A stretch of DNA of 64,000 nt, taken from Ruminococcus albus AD2013 (lineage in GTDB: Bacteria > Bacillota > Clostridia > Oscillospirales > Ruminococcaceae). This document shows, piece by piece, positions 43,290-52,723 of this stretch. The stretch covers positions 3,731,136-3,795,135 of the forward strand of contig NZ_JAGS01000001.1 of the NCBI RefSeq assembly GCF_000526775.1, written 5' to 3'. How positions within the stretch are numbered: the first letter of the stretch is position 1; every line of letters begins with the position of its first letter. Both the position numbers and the translations under genes were made by a program. The notes beneath the pieces are model-generated. The model ran no database searches. It was not told where the DNA came from and saw nothing but the letters and a program-made list of their open reading frames with translations.

Positions 43290-44453
43290 ATGAGTGAGCG
43301 GGACATCTACCAAAAGGTCATATCTATATACAATGAAACTGAGTCGGTAAAGGATACTGTTGCTGAAACTGGTCTTTCCAAAGTTAAGGTACAGAGGATA
43401 CTTATCACCGAAGGTCTTTGGTGCAGCAGGAGTAGTCTTGAGATAGGTGAACTTTATGTACAAGGGCTTTCGACAGAGGAAATTGCCGAAAAGCTTCATA
43501 TGACAGTGAAAAATGTACAGGCGTATATTCCTTATAGCAGGGGAGTATATGGTAATTCTTCTTCAAATGATGCCGAATGGAGCAGCGAGTACAGAAAGCG
43601 TATGAAGCTGGCCGCGCAAAGAATGAAAAGAGGGAATAGTACGGAAATAAGCATCGAGAAAATACCTGAGATCAAAGCTGATTTTACAAACTTTAATATT
43701 CCCGTCAAGTGCGAGGAGAACAAAAACTGTGTTCTCCGGCTAAGACTGGAACTGGTGGATTCGGATTCAAAGCAGCCGGAACTGGACAGTGATGCTCTGA
43801 AACTTGCTAAGGCTGAAAGCTCAATAAGCAGAACAGTTCTTGTCCAGGGCAATATGACCCTTCATTCAATGCACTATATGATCCAGAAGCTGTTTGGCTG
43901 GCAGAACTCGCATCTTCACAATTTCAGCCTGCCCGATGACATATTTAAAAAGCTGACAGAGAATAAAACAAATCAGTGGGCAGAACTTGTGGGAACTCTG
44001 TTTTATCTACATGATGAAGATGTTGATGACAGTTATGCCGATGATGACTATATGCAGAATAAGAGCTTCAAGACCTGGCTGAAACATAAGTACACCGATA
44101 ATGATTATCTGTCGGTATGTAACACTTATTCGGATAATAGGAGAAAGATCAGCAAGCTGGGCGAACATATAGATCTTAAGGCAGATAGTTCCCTCAGAGA
44201 AACCATATATGAGCAAGATCCAAACTATCTGCTTGAAAATCTGCGTATCAATGAATTGATGATAAGCTGCTCGGATGATGCGTTCTCAGTTCCTGAATGG
44301 AAAGCAAGAATACTCAGTTCAATGGCTGATACAGAAGAAATCGAAGAGTTGACTACGTCAAACCAAAAGCAAGCAGAAGCACTCAATGAAGCTGTACGGC
44401 AGCTTCTTACATGGAGGACGAGCTATTGCAATCTGATGGAGATAGGTTTTTGA
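43290..44453 (+). CDS. Plasmid pRiA4b ORF-3-like protein with N-terminal helix-turn-helix
   Basis: A 387-residue protein. Residues 1-70 contain two helix-turn-helix-like segments (ETGLSKVKVQRILI, GLSTEEIAEKLHMTVKNVQAYI). Residues ~140-330 match the pRiA4b ORF-3 / IS1096 passenger domain (TLHSMHYMIQKLFGWQNSHLHNF, FKTWLKHKYTD). These proteins are common near mobile elements; their biochemical role is unknown. A related C-terminal piece follows at 44529-45005. Confidence 0.75.
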   Translation: MSERDIYQKVISIYNETESVKDTVAETGLSKVKVQRILITEGLWCSRSSLEIGELYVQGLSTEEIAEKLHMTVKNVQAYIPYSRGVYGNSSSNDAEWSSEYRKRMKLAAQRMKRGNSTEISIEKIPEIKADFTNFNIPVKCEENKNCVLRLRLELVDSDSKQPELDSDALKLAKAESSISRTVLVQGNMTLHSMHYMIQKLFGWQNSHLHNFSLPDDIFKKLTENKTNQWAELVGTLFYLHDEDVDDSYADDDYMQNKSFKTWLKHKYTDNDYLSVCNTYSDNRRKISKLGEHIDLKADSSLRETIYEQDPNYLLENLRINELMISCSDDAFSVPEWKARILSSMADTEEIEELTTSNQKQAEALNEAVRQLLTWRTSYCNLMEIGF

Positions 44454-44528
44454 AAATCCATCCAAGATAAAAAAACGCTTACGGAATGACTGCTGATGAT
44501 GCTATTGCCGAACATAAGGCTTCTTTAA

Positions 44529-45005
44529 AAATACTGGAGTATAGCATCAAATGATCTTTTTAAACTTAGACCAAAACTTATCCCTAACGTTAGCGAATTA
44601 TATTATCATTATGATTACGGTGACGATTGGTGCGTGAAGATCACCTGCGAAGAAATCTATGACAGAATAAACTTCTTGAATTATCAAGCAAAGGACGGCT
44701 GGTCAAGAGTTGATGTATTTACATACGATGATGCACGCAAAAACTACAAATACAAAGACAGCAAACACTCTGAGGTGTGTGAAGAACTGAGACAGACGCT
44801 TGTTAAGATAGACATCGGAAACAAGCCTGTTTGTATTGGAACTGATGGCCTTAACGTTTGTGACGATGTGGGTGGAATTTACGGTTTTATCGAATTTCTG
44901 AAAGAAATCGATGACCACTCAAATCCGAAACGTGAAGAAACGCTGAACTGGGCGAGATTTCTTGGCTGGACAGGAAGAAAGAGCAAACCTGAGAATATGC
45001 TCTAA
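44529..45005 (+). pseudogene. C-terminal fragment of a second pRiA4b ORF-3-like protein
   Basis: The frame opens after a stop at 44526 and reads LFKLRPKLIPNVSELYYHYDYGDDWCVKI ... GGIYGFIEFLKEI ... WARFLGW. HYDYGDDW and GG.YG are hallmarks of the family's C-terminal part. There is no convincing start; GTG 44634 would cut into the domain. It is the tail of a broken gene, possibly a paralogue of the preceding one. Confidence 0.65.
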
Positions 45006-45108
45006 AGAATATATGGTGAACTCTTGCAGCAATAGCAACTTTATAGCTTTTTCCTGAAGTAAAATTCTTGGGAGATATAAAAAATGTGTCAGTGATATTC
45101 TGTGTCTG

Positions 45109-45297
45109 TACGGAATTGCTGTATATCTGGCAGGGAAGTGGAGAGTTCAGGCACAGAATATCACTGGAACGGTTTACACTTCTCCTAAAAATCTCACACC
45201 CGGTAAGACCTACAAGGTAGCGATCGCTGCAAGAGTTAACGGAAAATGGGATACTGCTAATGCTATAAAGAATGCTGTTACCGTTACAATAAAGTAA
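45109..45297 (+). pseudogene. C-terminal FN3-like domain remnant
   Basis: 62 codons reading YGIAVYLAGKWRVQAQ ... YTSPKNLTPGKTYKVAIAARVNGKWDTAN ... VTVTIK then TAA. This is the same domain that ends the proteins at 1-1412 and 4857-6506. Upstream the coding signal is lost, so only the tail of a secreted protein gene remains. Confidence 0.75.
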
Positions 45298-45606
45298 CAC
45301 AAGAATAAGATCCGACACATATTTTGATGTGTTTATATTGAAAGAGCAGTCGACTAACGCCCAAAAATCCGGTAGAATAAAATAATGACGCCGAAAAGTT
45401 CCAAAGAAGAATCCCTACAGCTATCAGGTGAACTCAGTCTGAAAAAAGCTGCTCATCAAACAGTGATCCATATCGACTGCTGTTGTTAGATCTTGCCGCG
45501 GAAAATTTTTTTGAAAAAGTGAAACTTTTTCCGATGCAGATGTGTATTATGAGTGTAAAGGTCCTGAAAAGACCCTATGAAACGTTTCAAAAAAGGAAGA
45601 TCTATA

Positions 45607-46080
45607 ATGACAGAAGAAAAATTCCTATGGGCATATGAAGAATTCAGAAAAACGGTATATTCCGTCATATACAGTTATGTGCGGAATACCGATGATGCTT
45701 CTGAGCTTTCGCAGGATACCTTTATAAAGCTATACACATACGACGGTGACTTTTTTTCAGACGAGCACATGAAGGCATGGCTTATCAGAGTTGCCATAAA
45801 CAACTGCAACAATCATTTCCGAAACCAAAAACATATTTCTGCTTCTCCCATTCCCGATGATCTTCTCTCGGATGAAGAACCTGAGTTTGATGAGATCATT
45901 TGCGAGGTCATGAAACTTCCTGAAAAGTACAGAATACCCATCCATCTGTTTTACTATGAAGAGTACAGTATAAGCGAAATAGCAAATATCCTTGAACTCC
46001 CGGAAGCTACTGTTAAGACAAGGCTGAAACGAGGCAGGGACAAACTAAAAAAAACTCTCAGAAAGGAAGATTGGCTGTGA
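45607..46080 (+). CDS. ECF-type RNA polymerase sigma factor
   Basis: A 157-residue sigma-70-family protein with region 2 (YSVIYSYVRNTDDASELSQDTFIKLY, WLIRVAINNCNNHFR) and region 4 (LPEKYRIPIHLFYYEEYSISEIANILELPEATVKTRLKRGRDKL). ATG 45607 follows AAAGGAAG; an in-frame ATG at 45577 lacks one. It overlaps the next gene, whose product spans the membrane, a sigma/anti-sigma layout. A GAAAC motif near 45520 could be an autoregulated -35 site, but that is weak. Confidence 0.9.
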   Translation: MTEEKFLWAYEEFRKTVYSVIYSYVRNTDDASELSQDTFIKLYTYDGDFFSDEHMKAWLIRVAINNCNNHFRNQKHISASPIPDDLLSDEEPEFDEIICEVMKLPEKYRIPIHLFYYEEYSISEIANILELPEATVKTRLKRGRDKLKKTLRKEDWL

Positions 46081-47189
46081 ACGAAAATCGCTATAAAAAG
46101 GCAATGGACGACGTATGTGATAAACACTTCAACTTAACACCAGCAGAAATGCTTGAAAAAGCAAAGACATCTGCTAATACAGAAAGGAATATCACAATGA
46201 AACAATCAACCAAAAGAAGTATAATACGCAAGATCATTATAACATCTGCTGCCTGCCTGGCAATAACGGGTACAGCTGTATCGGCTATCGGCATCGGTCC
46301 GTTTGGCGAGACATTCAGCCGTTTCTTCGGTGAAGATGAAACAACAGCAGAGATCATCGATCAGGGACATTACTGCAATATCGGTCAGGAACAGTCTGAC
46401 GGAATATTCACAGTCACGCTTGATTCGGTAACAGGCGACAAGATATCTCCTAAAATTATTTTTGATGTCACAGTAAATGACGAGACCCTTGCTTCAAAGA
46501 ACGACAGGATCCATCTTTTCGCCTATATCCTCGACGAGAACAATTATAATAATCACCTTGACGAATATGGAATGTGTGACGCATACGGAAAAAAAGACCC
46601 CGAAGTCAGCAATTTATATCACGTCTGCCTGGACGGTCCTTCAGCATTTATGGTGAACGAAGAGGAGGTCATCGCAGCAGTTAAGCAGATAAGCTTTGAA
46701 AGTGATCCGGTAAATCAGAAATTTGACTATGATGTGGATATGGAGTACAGATTCATAGTTCCGGATCATGCACTGAAGGATTCTTATTTCGATTTATACA
46801 ACGGAATAACCCTCAGCAGCGGAAACGTTGACTACGATCTGATATATGCAGAGTACGGTTCATACGAATCATCATTCGGATTCAACTTTAATTTCCTTGA
46901 AACAGATCTTGCAGGCGGCGAGACAGATTATAACAACGTAATGGATAAATTCAATGTCGACTGGCAAAAATTTGCAAGGCAATTCGTCCTCACAGTTGAC
47001 GGCATTGAATACTCTCCAAAGGAAATCGGCTACTCCTATTGTCTCGCTGATGATGAAACTTATGTCACAGATAGTGAAACTGTTGAAGCCGGAAAATGCA
47101 AAACATGGATGAGTTTCCCTGGCATTGACTATACACGTGCTGAAAATATCACACTTACAGCAGGCGGAGAGACATATATACTTAAATAA
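46077..47189 (+). CDS. Probable anti-sigma factor (single-pass, extracytoplasmic domain)
   Basis: A ~370-residue protein starting at GTG 46077 (overlapping the sigma stop) or TTG 46071. A cytoplasmic N-terminus of ~55 residues is followed by one membrane helix (IIRKIIITSAACLAITGTAVSAI), then a ~290-residue extracytoplasmic domain with DUF4179-like beta strands. Coupling to an ECF sigma gene and this topology fit a membrane anti-sigma factor. The signal is unknown. Confidence 0.8.
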   Translation: MNENRYKKAMDDVCDKHFNLTPAEMLEKAKTSANTERNITMKQSTKRSIIRKIIITSAACLAITGTAVSAIGIGPFGETFSRFFGEDETTAEIIDQGHYCNIGQEQSDGIFTVTLDSVTGDKISPKIIFDVTVNDETLASKNDRIHLFAYILDENNYNNHLDEYGMCDAYGKKDPEVSNLYHVCLDGPSAFMVNEEEVIAAVKQISFESDPVNQKFDYDVDMEYRFIVPDHALKDSYFDLYNGITLSSGNVDYDLIYAEYGSYESSFGFNFNFLETDLAGGETDYNNVMDKFNVDWQKFARQFVLTVDGIEYSPKEIGYSYCLADDETYVTDSETVEAGKCKTWMSFPGIDYTRAENITLTAGGETYILK

Positions 47190-47232
47190 GGATAAATATG
47201 AAGAACGTGATAAAGGTAATGCCGCACCAACA

Positions 47233-47433
47233 ATGTTATGTCAAGATAAATTAACGTTATATAACCATCGTTCCGGTATGCGATATACTCCGTACAGAGG
47301 ATCGGCTCAAGTAACAAAATGGGGTCAGGCTTATATTTGCTGCCCTGTATTTGAAAAAAACGGCGATCCACCTCAGGAATGGACGTCAGCCATCGAAGAT
47401 TTATACCACATTAGTCCATTTTTTACAGGTTGA
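47233..47433 (+). pseudogene. Possible gene fragment before the IS66 element
   Basis: 66 codons with coding-like content (NHRSGMRYTPYRGSAQVTKW ... GDPPQEWTSAIEDLYHISPF) but no ribosome site. Family not recognised; may be the tail of a larger decayed gene or chance. Confidence 0.25.
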
Positions 47434-47643
47434 TTAGTGGAATTACCTTTTGATAGCTGACCAAAATAAGTCCGAGAAAAACTAAGTTGGTGAAATATTT
47501 CGTAAAGAATCATAAGTCATCCAAATACTGCATTTTTGCAGTATCAGGAGTAACCGCCAACCACCCCCAGCCAATGACAAAGTTAGCAAAGAATGATATA
47601 ATTACTCTGAAGGCAAATCGAAACCTGAAAGGAGTAAGATATC

Positions 47644-48018
47644 ATGGGAAGAATACGCGAGATAAAAAAGCAGGTGCGTCACAAAGAATGGGCGGCAATG
47701 GTACAGGAATGTCAGAGCAGCGGAAAGAAAGTCGAAGAATGGTGCAATGAGAACGGCATCAATATCAGTACCTACTACAAAAGGTTGAATGTGATCAGAA
47801 CCGAGCTTATCGAAGAAAGCGAAAATCAGAGTATCGTTCCGGTAAGTGTTTCCGCTGCTGTTTCGGATGCGAGCAATTCGGTTATCGCGAATGCAGTGAA
47901 GAAATGCAGTTGTGAGGATAAGATAATGATGCGCAAGAACGGCATCGAGATCGAGCTGCCTCAGAATATATCCGGAGATATTGTGCTCGCATTGCTTCGG
48001 GGACTGAGCCAATGCTGA
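47644..48018 (+). CDS. tnpA: IS66 accessory protein TnpA
   Basis: A 124-residue protein, first gene of IS66, with EWAAMVQECQSSGKKVEEWCNENGI.ISTYYKRL, a helix-turn-helix typical of IS66 TnpA (OrfA), and a C-terminal MRKNGIEIELP. It overlaps tnpB by 7 bases, the usual IS66 translational coupling. Confidence 0.88.
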   Translation: MGRIREIKKQVRHKEWAAMVQECQSSGKKVEEWCNENGINISTYYKRLNVIRTELIEESENQSIVPVSVSAAVSDASNSVIANAVKKCSCEDKIMMRKNGIEIELPQNISGDIVLALLRGLSQC

Positions 48019-48194
48019 AAGAACTGTCAGCTGCCAATATCTACATCGTGTGCGGGCATACGGATATGAGAAAATCTATTGATGGCCTTGCTGCTATCGT
48101 ACAGCGGAAGTTTGATCTCGACTTATTCTCGGATAGCCTGTTCCTGTTCTGCGGAAGGCGCAGGGATCGACTGAAAGCACTATTGTGGGAGGGT
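48012..48194 (+). pseudogene. tnpB: IS66 tnpB, 5' part, split by the RIT element
   Basis: 61 codons: IYIVCGHTDMRKSIDGLAAIV ... FLFCGRRRDRLKALLWEG, the IS66 TnpB (OrfB) core. At 48195 the frame enters the recombinase element and stops at 48230. The missing part resumes at 52392 in a compatible frame (GDGFLLFYKRLENGRF). Confidence 0.9.
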
Positions 48195-48201
48195 TTATCC
48201 G
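48189..48201 (+). repeat. Left core and end of RIT element 1
   Basis: tnpB codons GAGGGT (48189-48194) followed by TTATCCG..., the element's left end. The matching inverted end and core are at 52355-52371 and a third core at 52392-52397. Confidence 0.65.
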
Positions 48202-48296
48202 CAGGTTTTTGTTATCCGAACATTTATTAGAGATAAGGCGTGTTCCTGCTGTTTAAGATAAATTCCGAAAAAAAATGTTCGGATAACAATATTTGG

Positions 48297-48325
48297 GTGT
48301 ATCATTATCTCAGGAGGTGATACAC
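48297..48325 (+). promoter_or_regulatory. Hairpin enclosing the ribosome site of recombinase 1
   Basis: GTGTATCA (48297-48304) pairs with TGATACAC (48318-48325), with AGGAGG (48312-48317) in the loop, directly before ATG 48327. It may tune translation of the operon. Confidence 0.45.
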
Positions 48326-48326
48326 A

Positions 48327-50264
48327 ATGAACGAATATCGCAAAAATGTTACTATTGTTTTAAACTTTCTGAAAGAAAGGGGGTATGCGCAATCCACAGT
48401 TAAAAATCATGAACGGTTTTACACTCTGCTGGCTGACGATCTTGCGGCTAAGGATATAACCTATTCACCAGAATACGGAAAAGCTCTGTTATCCACATTA
48501 CCGGTGCCTGCATGGCTCCCTAAAAGCCGTATAGAAAATGCGGCTTGCATTTCAAAACTTGATGATGCATATATCCACGGATGCATCATCAATGCCCAGG
48601 CATCACCCAGGAAGAGTTACTCCAAGCTATCGCTTAACAGCAACTTTGAAAACCACATCACAAGATTCCTGCGTTCTCGCGAAAATGTTTTTACAGAATC
48701 GCAAATAGCAAATGTCAAACGAAGGTGCTCATTGTTCTTGAAGTGTATGCAATCCAAGGGAAGGATGGATCCATCTGAGATAACCTACGGTGACATAGAT
48801 TCATACCATGAGGAGCTTGCGCACTTGAAAAGGATTTCCCGAGTTATTGAAGAGTCAACTTTGCACCAGTTCCTGCAATTCCTGGCCGAATCGGGAAAGG
48901 TTCCTTACGGTCTATATCTGAGAATATATGCATTGGAGACGGAATGTTCCGTCAACCTGGACGATTTTCCACCTGATGAACAATCCAGGCTTATAAAGAA
49001 TAGCTCTGAGGGACAAGTCCGGTTGTCGCCTGAAAGGTTTTTGTCTGAGGGCCTGGAACTTATCAGACTCCATCAAGAGGCAGGCTATGTCCAGAAATAT
49101 ACAGAAGCATCTAAAAGGGCAATTCTTCAGCTATACCTGTTCCTTGATTACCACAATCTGTGGTATGACCCAGACATGGCAGACATTTGGCTTCATTCGG
49201 ACTGCGTAAAAAAACGTCTGTTCAAAGGCTGTTCGTGGAATACAGCGCGGCACATACTGTTCATGTTTTCCGATTATGTTACATCCGGGTCAGTCCATTT
49301 CGAGAAGAAGTTGCCGAGGGGAATCAACGGCATAAATAACATTCCAGAATGGTGCTTGACACCACTGCTTGACTTTGCCGAGAGCCGCCGCAAGATGAAA
49401 CTGGATGAGAACACCGTTAAAAACGATATTTACTCCATACTCAGATTTTGCCGGTTTATAATCGGTGAGGGCCTGTCATCGTATGGCGATGTTAACGGAA
49501 GTCATCTTGCTGATTTCAACCTTGCAGACCACCATGGAACCCCAGAGGGCAAAAATGCATGCAACAACCGGGTGAAGCGGTTCCTTAAGTACCTGTATCG
49601 TAAAGGTCTCAACGCAAACCCATCGCTGTATATGGCTCTTGGCTGCTCGGCGGCACCAGTGGAGACCGTTGTGGTAGTACTCACTTCCAGTGAGATCGAG
49701 GAGATCAAAACTTTTGTTGGCAATGCATATACGGATCTTGAGATCCGCGACAGTGCAGTCATAATGCTCGGACTTGAAATGGGAATGCGCAGCAGCGATA
49801 TTGCAAACCTGAAGCTGGAGAACATTGATTGGGAAAACCGTTCCATTCTGTACAGGCAGAACAAGACAGATGCTGATGTATGGGTACCGATGCCAGTGGC
49901 GGTAGGCAATGCCATCTTCAGATACCTGAAGATGGCACGTCCAAGAATGGCGGTATGCAGAAATGTATTCGTTGATTTCAAGGCTCCGTTTAGCGGCATG
50001 AGCCGAAACATATGCTACAGTGCGTTAAAGCGAGCTTTGCCTGACCGCGATGTAAGGGGATCAGGTTTTCACGTCACCCGAAAAACATTTTCGACAAACA
50101 GGCTTAGAAACGGAGTTCGTCCCGAAAGCATAGCAGATGTAATCGGGCACAGGGACACGGAAAGCCTGAAGCATTACCTTTCCCTTGACGATGAACGCAT
50201 GGCGGCATGTCCGCTCTCCCTTGCGGATCTTCGCCTTGAAATGGAAGGGAGCGATGCGTTATGA
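48327..50264 (+). CDS. RIT tyrosine recombinase 1
   Basis: A 645-residue protein, larger than typical integrases, with an extended N-terminal region (1-420) that includes core-binding-type helices. The catalytic domain is at ~430-640: Arg in EMGMRSSDIANLKLENID, then FHVTRKTFSTNRLRNGV and GHRDTESLKHYLSLD with the nucleophile Tyr. First of three overlapping recombinase genes (ATGATG overlap with the next). The inverted second copy is at 60562-62523. Confidence 0.9.
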   Translation: MNEYRKNVTIVLNFLKERGYAQSTVKNHERFYTLLADDLAAKDITYSPEYGKALLSTLPVPAWLPKSRIENAACISKLDDAYIHGCIINAQASPRKSYSKLSLNSNFENHITRFLRSRENVFTESQIANVKRRCSLFLKCMQSKGRMDPSEITYGDIDSYHEELAHLKRISRVIEESTLHQFLQFLAESGKVPYGLYLRIYALETECSVNLDDFPPDEQSRLIKNSSEGQVRLSPERFLSEGLELIRLHQEAGYVQKYTEASKRAILQLYLFLDYHNLWYDPDMADIWLHSDCVKKRLFKGCSWNTARHILFMFSDYVTSGSVHFEKKLPRGINGINNIPEWCLTPLLDFAESRRKMKLDENTVKNDIYSILRFCRFIIGEGLSSYGDVNGSHLADFNLADHHGTPEGKNACNNRVKRFLKYLYRKGLNANPSLYMALGCSAAPVETVVVVLTSSEIEEIKTFVGNAYTDLEIRDSAVIMLGLEMGMRSSDIANLKLENIDWENRSILYRQNKTDADVWVPMPVAVGNAIFRYLKMARPRMAVCRNVFVDFKAPFSGMSRNICYSALKRALPDRDVRGSGFHVTRKTFSTNRLRNGVRPESIADVIGHRDTESLKHYLSLDDERMAACPLSLADLRLEMEGSDAL

Positions 50265-51202
50265 TGAATATCGCTTTCAAGAGCGTCCTGGCCCCATACA
50301 TACAAGGGTTACTGGATCAAAAAAGGTCACTTGGCTTCAAGTATGACAACGAGGCATATATACTCGCACGCTTTGACAAGTATTGGCTGGAGACCAATGG
50401 GGATTCGGATGACGTGACAATGGAATCTCTTGAAGGATGGACGCGACTGCTTCCGACAGAGGGAAAGTCATCCCAGGCTGGGCGGATATCTGTGATACGG
50501 CAGCTGACTCTGTACATGAATGGCCTCGGCAAGATTTCATATGTTCCTATAGATGTTATACGTTACAGCCGCCCTGTTGTCCACGTTCTGTCACCAGAAG
50601 AGGTTGCTGATCTCTTCCGTGTGATTGACGGGTATGTTCCCAAAAAGCAATCCACGGAAGTGACAAGGATGGCGTATGGTTACAGGGTGATTTTTCGACT
50701 GATTCTTGCAACGGGTCTGCGCAGAAGCGAGGCGGTGTGCCTCCGGCTTGATGACATCAACTGGAAGAACGGTTCCATTACCATTTATAATGCAAAGGGT
50801 CATAAGGACAGGGTGGTTTTCATGTCTGGGGATCTTACGAAAGTCATGAGAAAATACACCAGTGACAATCTACGCCTAATGGACACTGAGTGGGTTTTTC
50901 CCGTCCTTTGATCCCGCCAGGCATTTTTCCGGTGGTGCACTTTCCATACGCTTTAGGCAATTTTGGAAAGAAACCGTATATGCGCCGAGTTGCGCAAAGC
51001 CCCCGACAATCCACTCACTGCGTCACACTTATGTTGTTATGCGCATGAATGCATGGATATCCGAGGGAATCGACCTGAATGTCATGCTGCCTTACCTCAG
51101 CAGAGCGTTGGGACACAAATCGTCCAATGAGACCTTCTATTATTACCACCAGGTCAAAGAGACGTTCCGTATTATACGGGAAAAAGACAGCCTCGCGTAT
51201 GA
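50261..51202 (+). pseudogene. RIT tyrosine recombinase 2, frameshifted
   Basis: The frame runs MMNIAFKSVLAPYIQGLL ... LATGLRRSEAVCLRLDDINW ... DTEWVFP, then an extra T in the run 50895-50899 shifts it. The rest (SFDPARHFSGG ... HSLRHTYVVMRMNAW ... LGHKSSNETFYYYHQV) continues in another frame with the His-x-x-Arg and Tyr motifs. A missing T near 51199 also removes its stop. The inverted copy (59600-60565) is intact at both places, so these may be sequencing errors. Confidence 0.8.
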
Positions 51203-51227
51203 GATTTTTTCCGGAGGTGAGGGTCAG

Positions 51228-52268
51228 ATGAATAATACGGTTAAAAAGAAGCTCTTCTTTTCCATGACGTTGGACTTCCTTGAAACCTATATACCCCAGG
51301 ACAGTCCAAGCCTGAAAACGGTAAAAACATATAGGGACGGACTTAGCATTTTCAGGAGGTATGTCTCGGACGAAAAAGGGATATCCATGAAACGATTCCT
51401 TTTTGAGGATTGCACTTTTGACTTTCTCCTTGACTACCGGAACTGGTTGCTCGACTACAAGAAACACACCAGAAGCACAGTCAACAACAGGCTTGCGGCA
51501 ATAAAGTCATATGTCCGGTACGCTTCATCACGCGATGTTTCTCTCCAGCAGGTATATTTGAGCATTACCGATGTTCCATTTTTGCGCGTGGAAAAGAAGA
51601 TGCGACCCATAATCGAGGAACGTTCAACGCTCAAAGCTTTTTTAGATGCTCCGCCCAATACAAGGACGGGATGCAGGGACACGATGATGCTTTCCGTTCT
51701 GTTTGACACGATGATACGCGCGGACGAACTCATAAATATCCGGTTGAAAGATGTTAATCTGAAGGTTGCTGCACCCTATATTCTAATTAAGGGTAAGGGC
51801 AACAAGGAACGAACAGTCCCTATTTCTGAAAATGTAGTGTCTCTCATTGAAGCGTACATGGCAGAATACCATGATGGGGAGTCAGCTGGGTCTTCCGTCC
51901 CATTTATCTACACAGTGTCCCATGGTGAGATACATTCTATGTCGGAAAGGAATGTGGAGCGCATAGTGAAAAAATATGCGGACATTGTCCGAAAGGATCA
52001 TCCAGACCTGCCCAATCCAGTTTATCCACATATGCTTCGAAGAACACGGGGAACATACCTTTATCGTGATGGAGTGGCAATAGAGACGATTGCTGTGGCA
52101 ATGGGGCATTCGAGCATCCAGACCACGAAGGACCATTACGCATTTCCATCTTTGGAACAAAAACGCAAGGCCATGGAAATAGGGAACCCTGTAATATCTT
52201 CTGGCAATGAGGTACCAGAATGGCCCGATGACGAGGATGAATTTGCACGGCTTTGCGGCTTGAGGTAA
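51228..52268 (+). CDS. RIT tyrosine recombinase 3
   Basis: A 346-residue integrase. N-terminal SAM-like domain (FFSMTLDFLETYIPQ ... TVKTYRDGL); catalytic Arg in DTMIRADELINIRLKDV, HMLRRTRGTYLYRDG, GHSSIQTTKDHYAFPS with the Tyr nucleophile. ATG 51228 has GGAGGTG nine bases before it. In the present sequence the tail of recombinase 2 is fused in frame upstream because of a missing base. Confidence 0.9.
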   Translation: MNNTVKKKLFFSMTLDFLETYIPQDSPSLKTVKTYRDGLSIFRRYVSDEKGISMKRFLFEDCTFDFLLDYRNWLLDYKKHTRSTVNNRLAAIKSYVRYASSRDVSLQQVYLSITDVPFLRVEKKMRPIIEERSTLKAFLDAPPNTRTGCRDTMMLSVLFDTMIRADELINIRLKDVNLKVAAPYILIKGKGNKERTVPISENVVSLIEAYMAEYHDGESAGSSVPFIYTVSHGEIHSMSERNVERIVKKYADIVRKDHPDLPNPVYPHMLRRTRGTYLYRDGVAIETIAVAMGHSSIQTTKDHYAFPSLEQKRKAMEIGNPVISSGNEVPEWPDDEDEFARLCGLR

Positions 52269-52293
52269 ATTTTTATCCGCATATTTTTTTGAA

Positions 52294-52330
52294 GGAACAA
52301 GGCTTGATCATCAGCATCAAGCCTTGTTCC
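52294..52330 (+). terminator. 15-bp perfect hairpin after the recombinase operon
   Basis: GGAACAAGGCTTGAT and ATCAAGCCTTGTTCC arms with a 7-base loop, 25 bases after the last stop. No T-run, so it may be a terminator or a structure used in recombination. Also present in RIT 2 (near 58463-58500). Confidence 0.6.
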
Positions 52331-52365
52331 ATAAAAATGTTCGGATAACAAAAACCTGCGGATAA

Positions 52366-52397
52366 GCCCTCTTATCCGAATATTCGGATAAGAAGGC
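52366..52397. repeat. Inverted core, 20-bp palindrome and third core at the right end of RIT 1
   Basis: GCCCTC (52366-52371, inverse of GAGGGC), TTATCCGAATATTCGGATAA (52372-52391, perfect palindrome), GAAGGC (52392-52397). The last core is in the same orientation as GAGGGT at 48189 and belongs to tnpB codons Glu-Gly. Confidence 0.7.
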
Positions 52398-52571
52398 GAC
52401 GGTTTTCTGCTGTTCTACAAACGGCTTGAAAATGGTCGTTTCAACTGGCCACGCAATGAGCAGGAAGTAAGGGATATTACGAGAGAGCAATTCATATGGC
52501 TGATGCAGGGGCTGTCTATCGACCAGCCGAAAGCAATAAAAAAGATCAGCGGTGGTGTGGATATATGCTGA
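52392..52571 (+). pseudogene. tnpB: IS66 tnpB, 3' part
   Basis: 60 codons from GAAGGCGACGG: GDGFLLFYKRLENGRFNWP ... QFIWLMQGLSIDQPKAIKKI, stop 52569-52571. It joins the 5' part (48012-48194) without frame change if everything between the direct cores is removed. Confidence 0.88.
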
Positions 52572-52723
52572 ATATCCAACACTAAATCTGCACATAAATG
52601 TTGACAATATTTCTCTGCCCGGAAAGCAGTGAAAAGCGTTCTTTTTCTTGAAAAATCGGGCGGTTTGTGGTATAATTAAAGTATCGGGAACCACTGAAAA
52701 AAACAAGAAAAGGAGCGCTTTTT

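Larger units (their letters stand above)
48195..52391 (+). mobile_element. Recombinase-in-trio (RIT) element 1
   Basis: Contains three consecutive, overlapping tyrosine recombinase genes on one strand, the definition of RIT elements. The ends are inverted repeats TTATCCGCAGGTTTTTGTTA / TAACAAAAACCTGCGGATAA. An additional 20-bp palindrome lies outside the right repeat (52372-52391). It is inserted in IS66 tnpB between Trp-Glu-Gly and Asp-Gly-Phe codons. An inner inverted repeat, GTTATCCGAACATT / AATGTTCGGATAAC (48211-48224, 48274-48287), precedes the first gene. Confidence 0.88.

Noticed and set aside
49502..52351. Minus-strand frames over the RIT recombinases
   Set aside because: Antisense shadows; the plus-strand products carry full tyrosine recombinase motifs.
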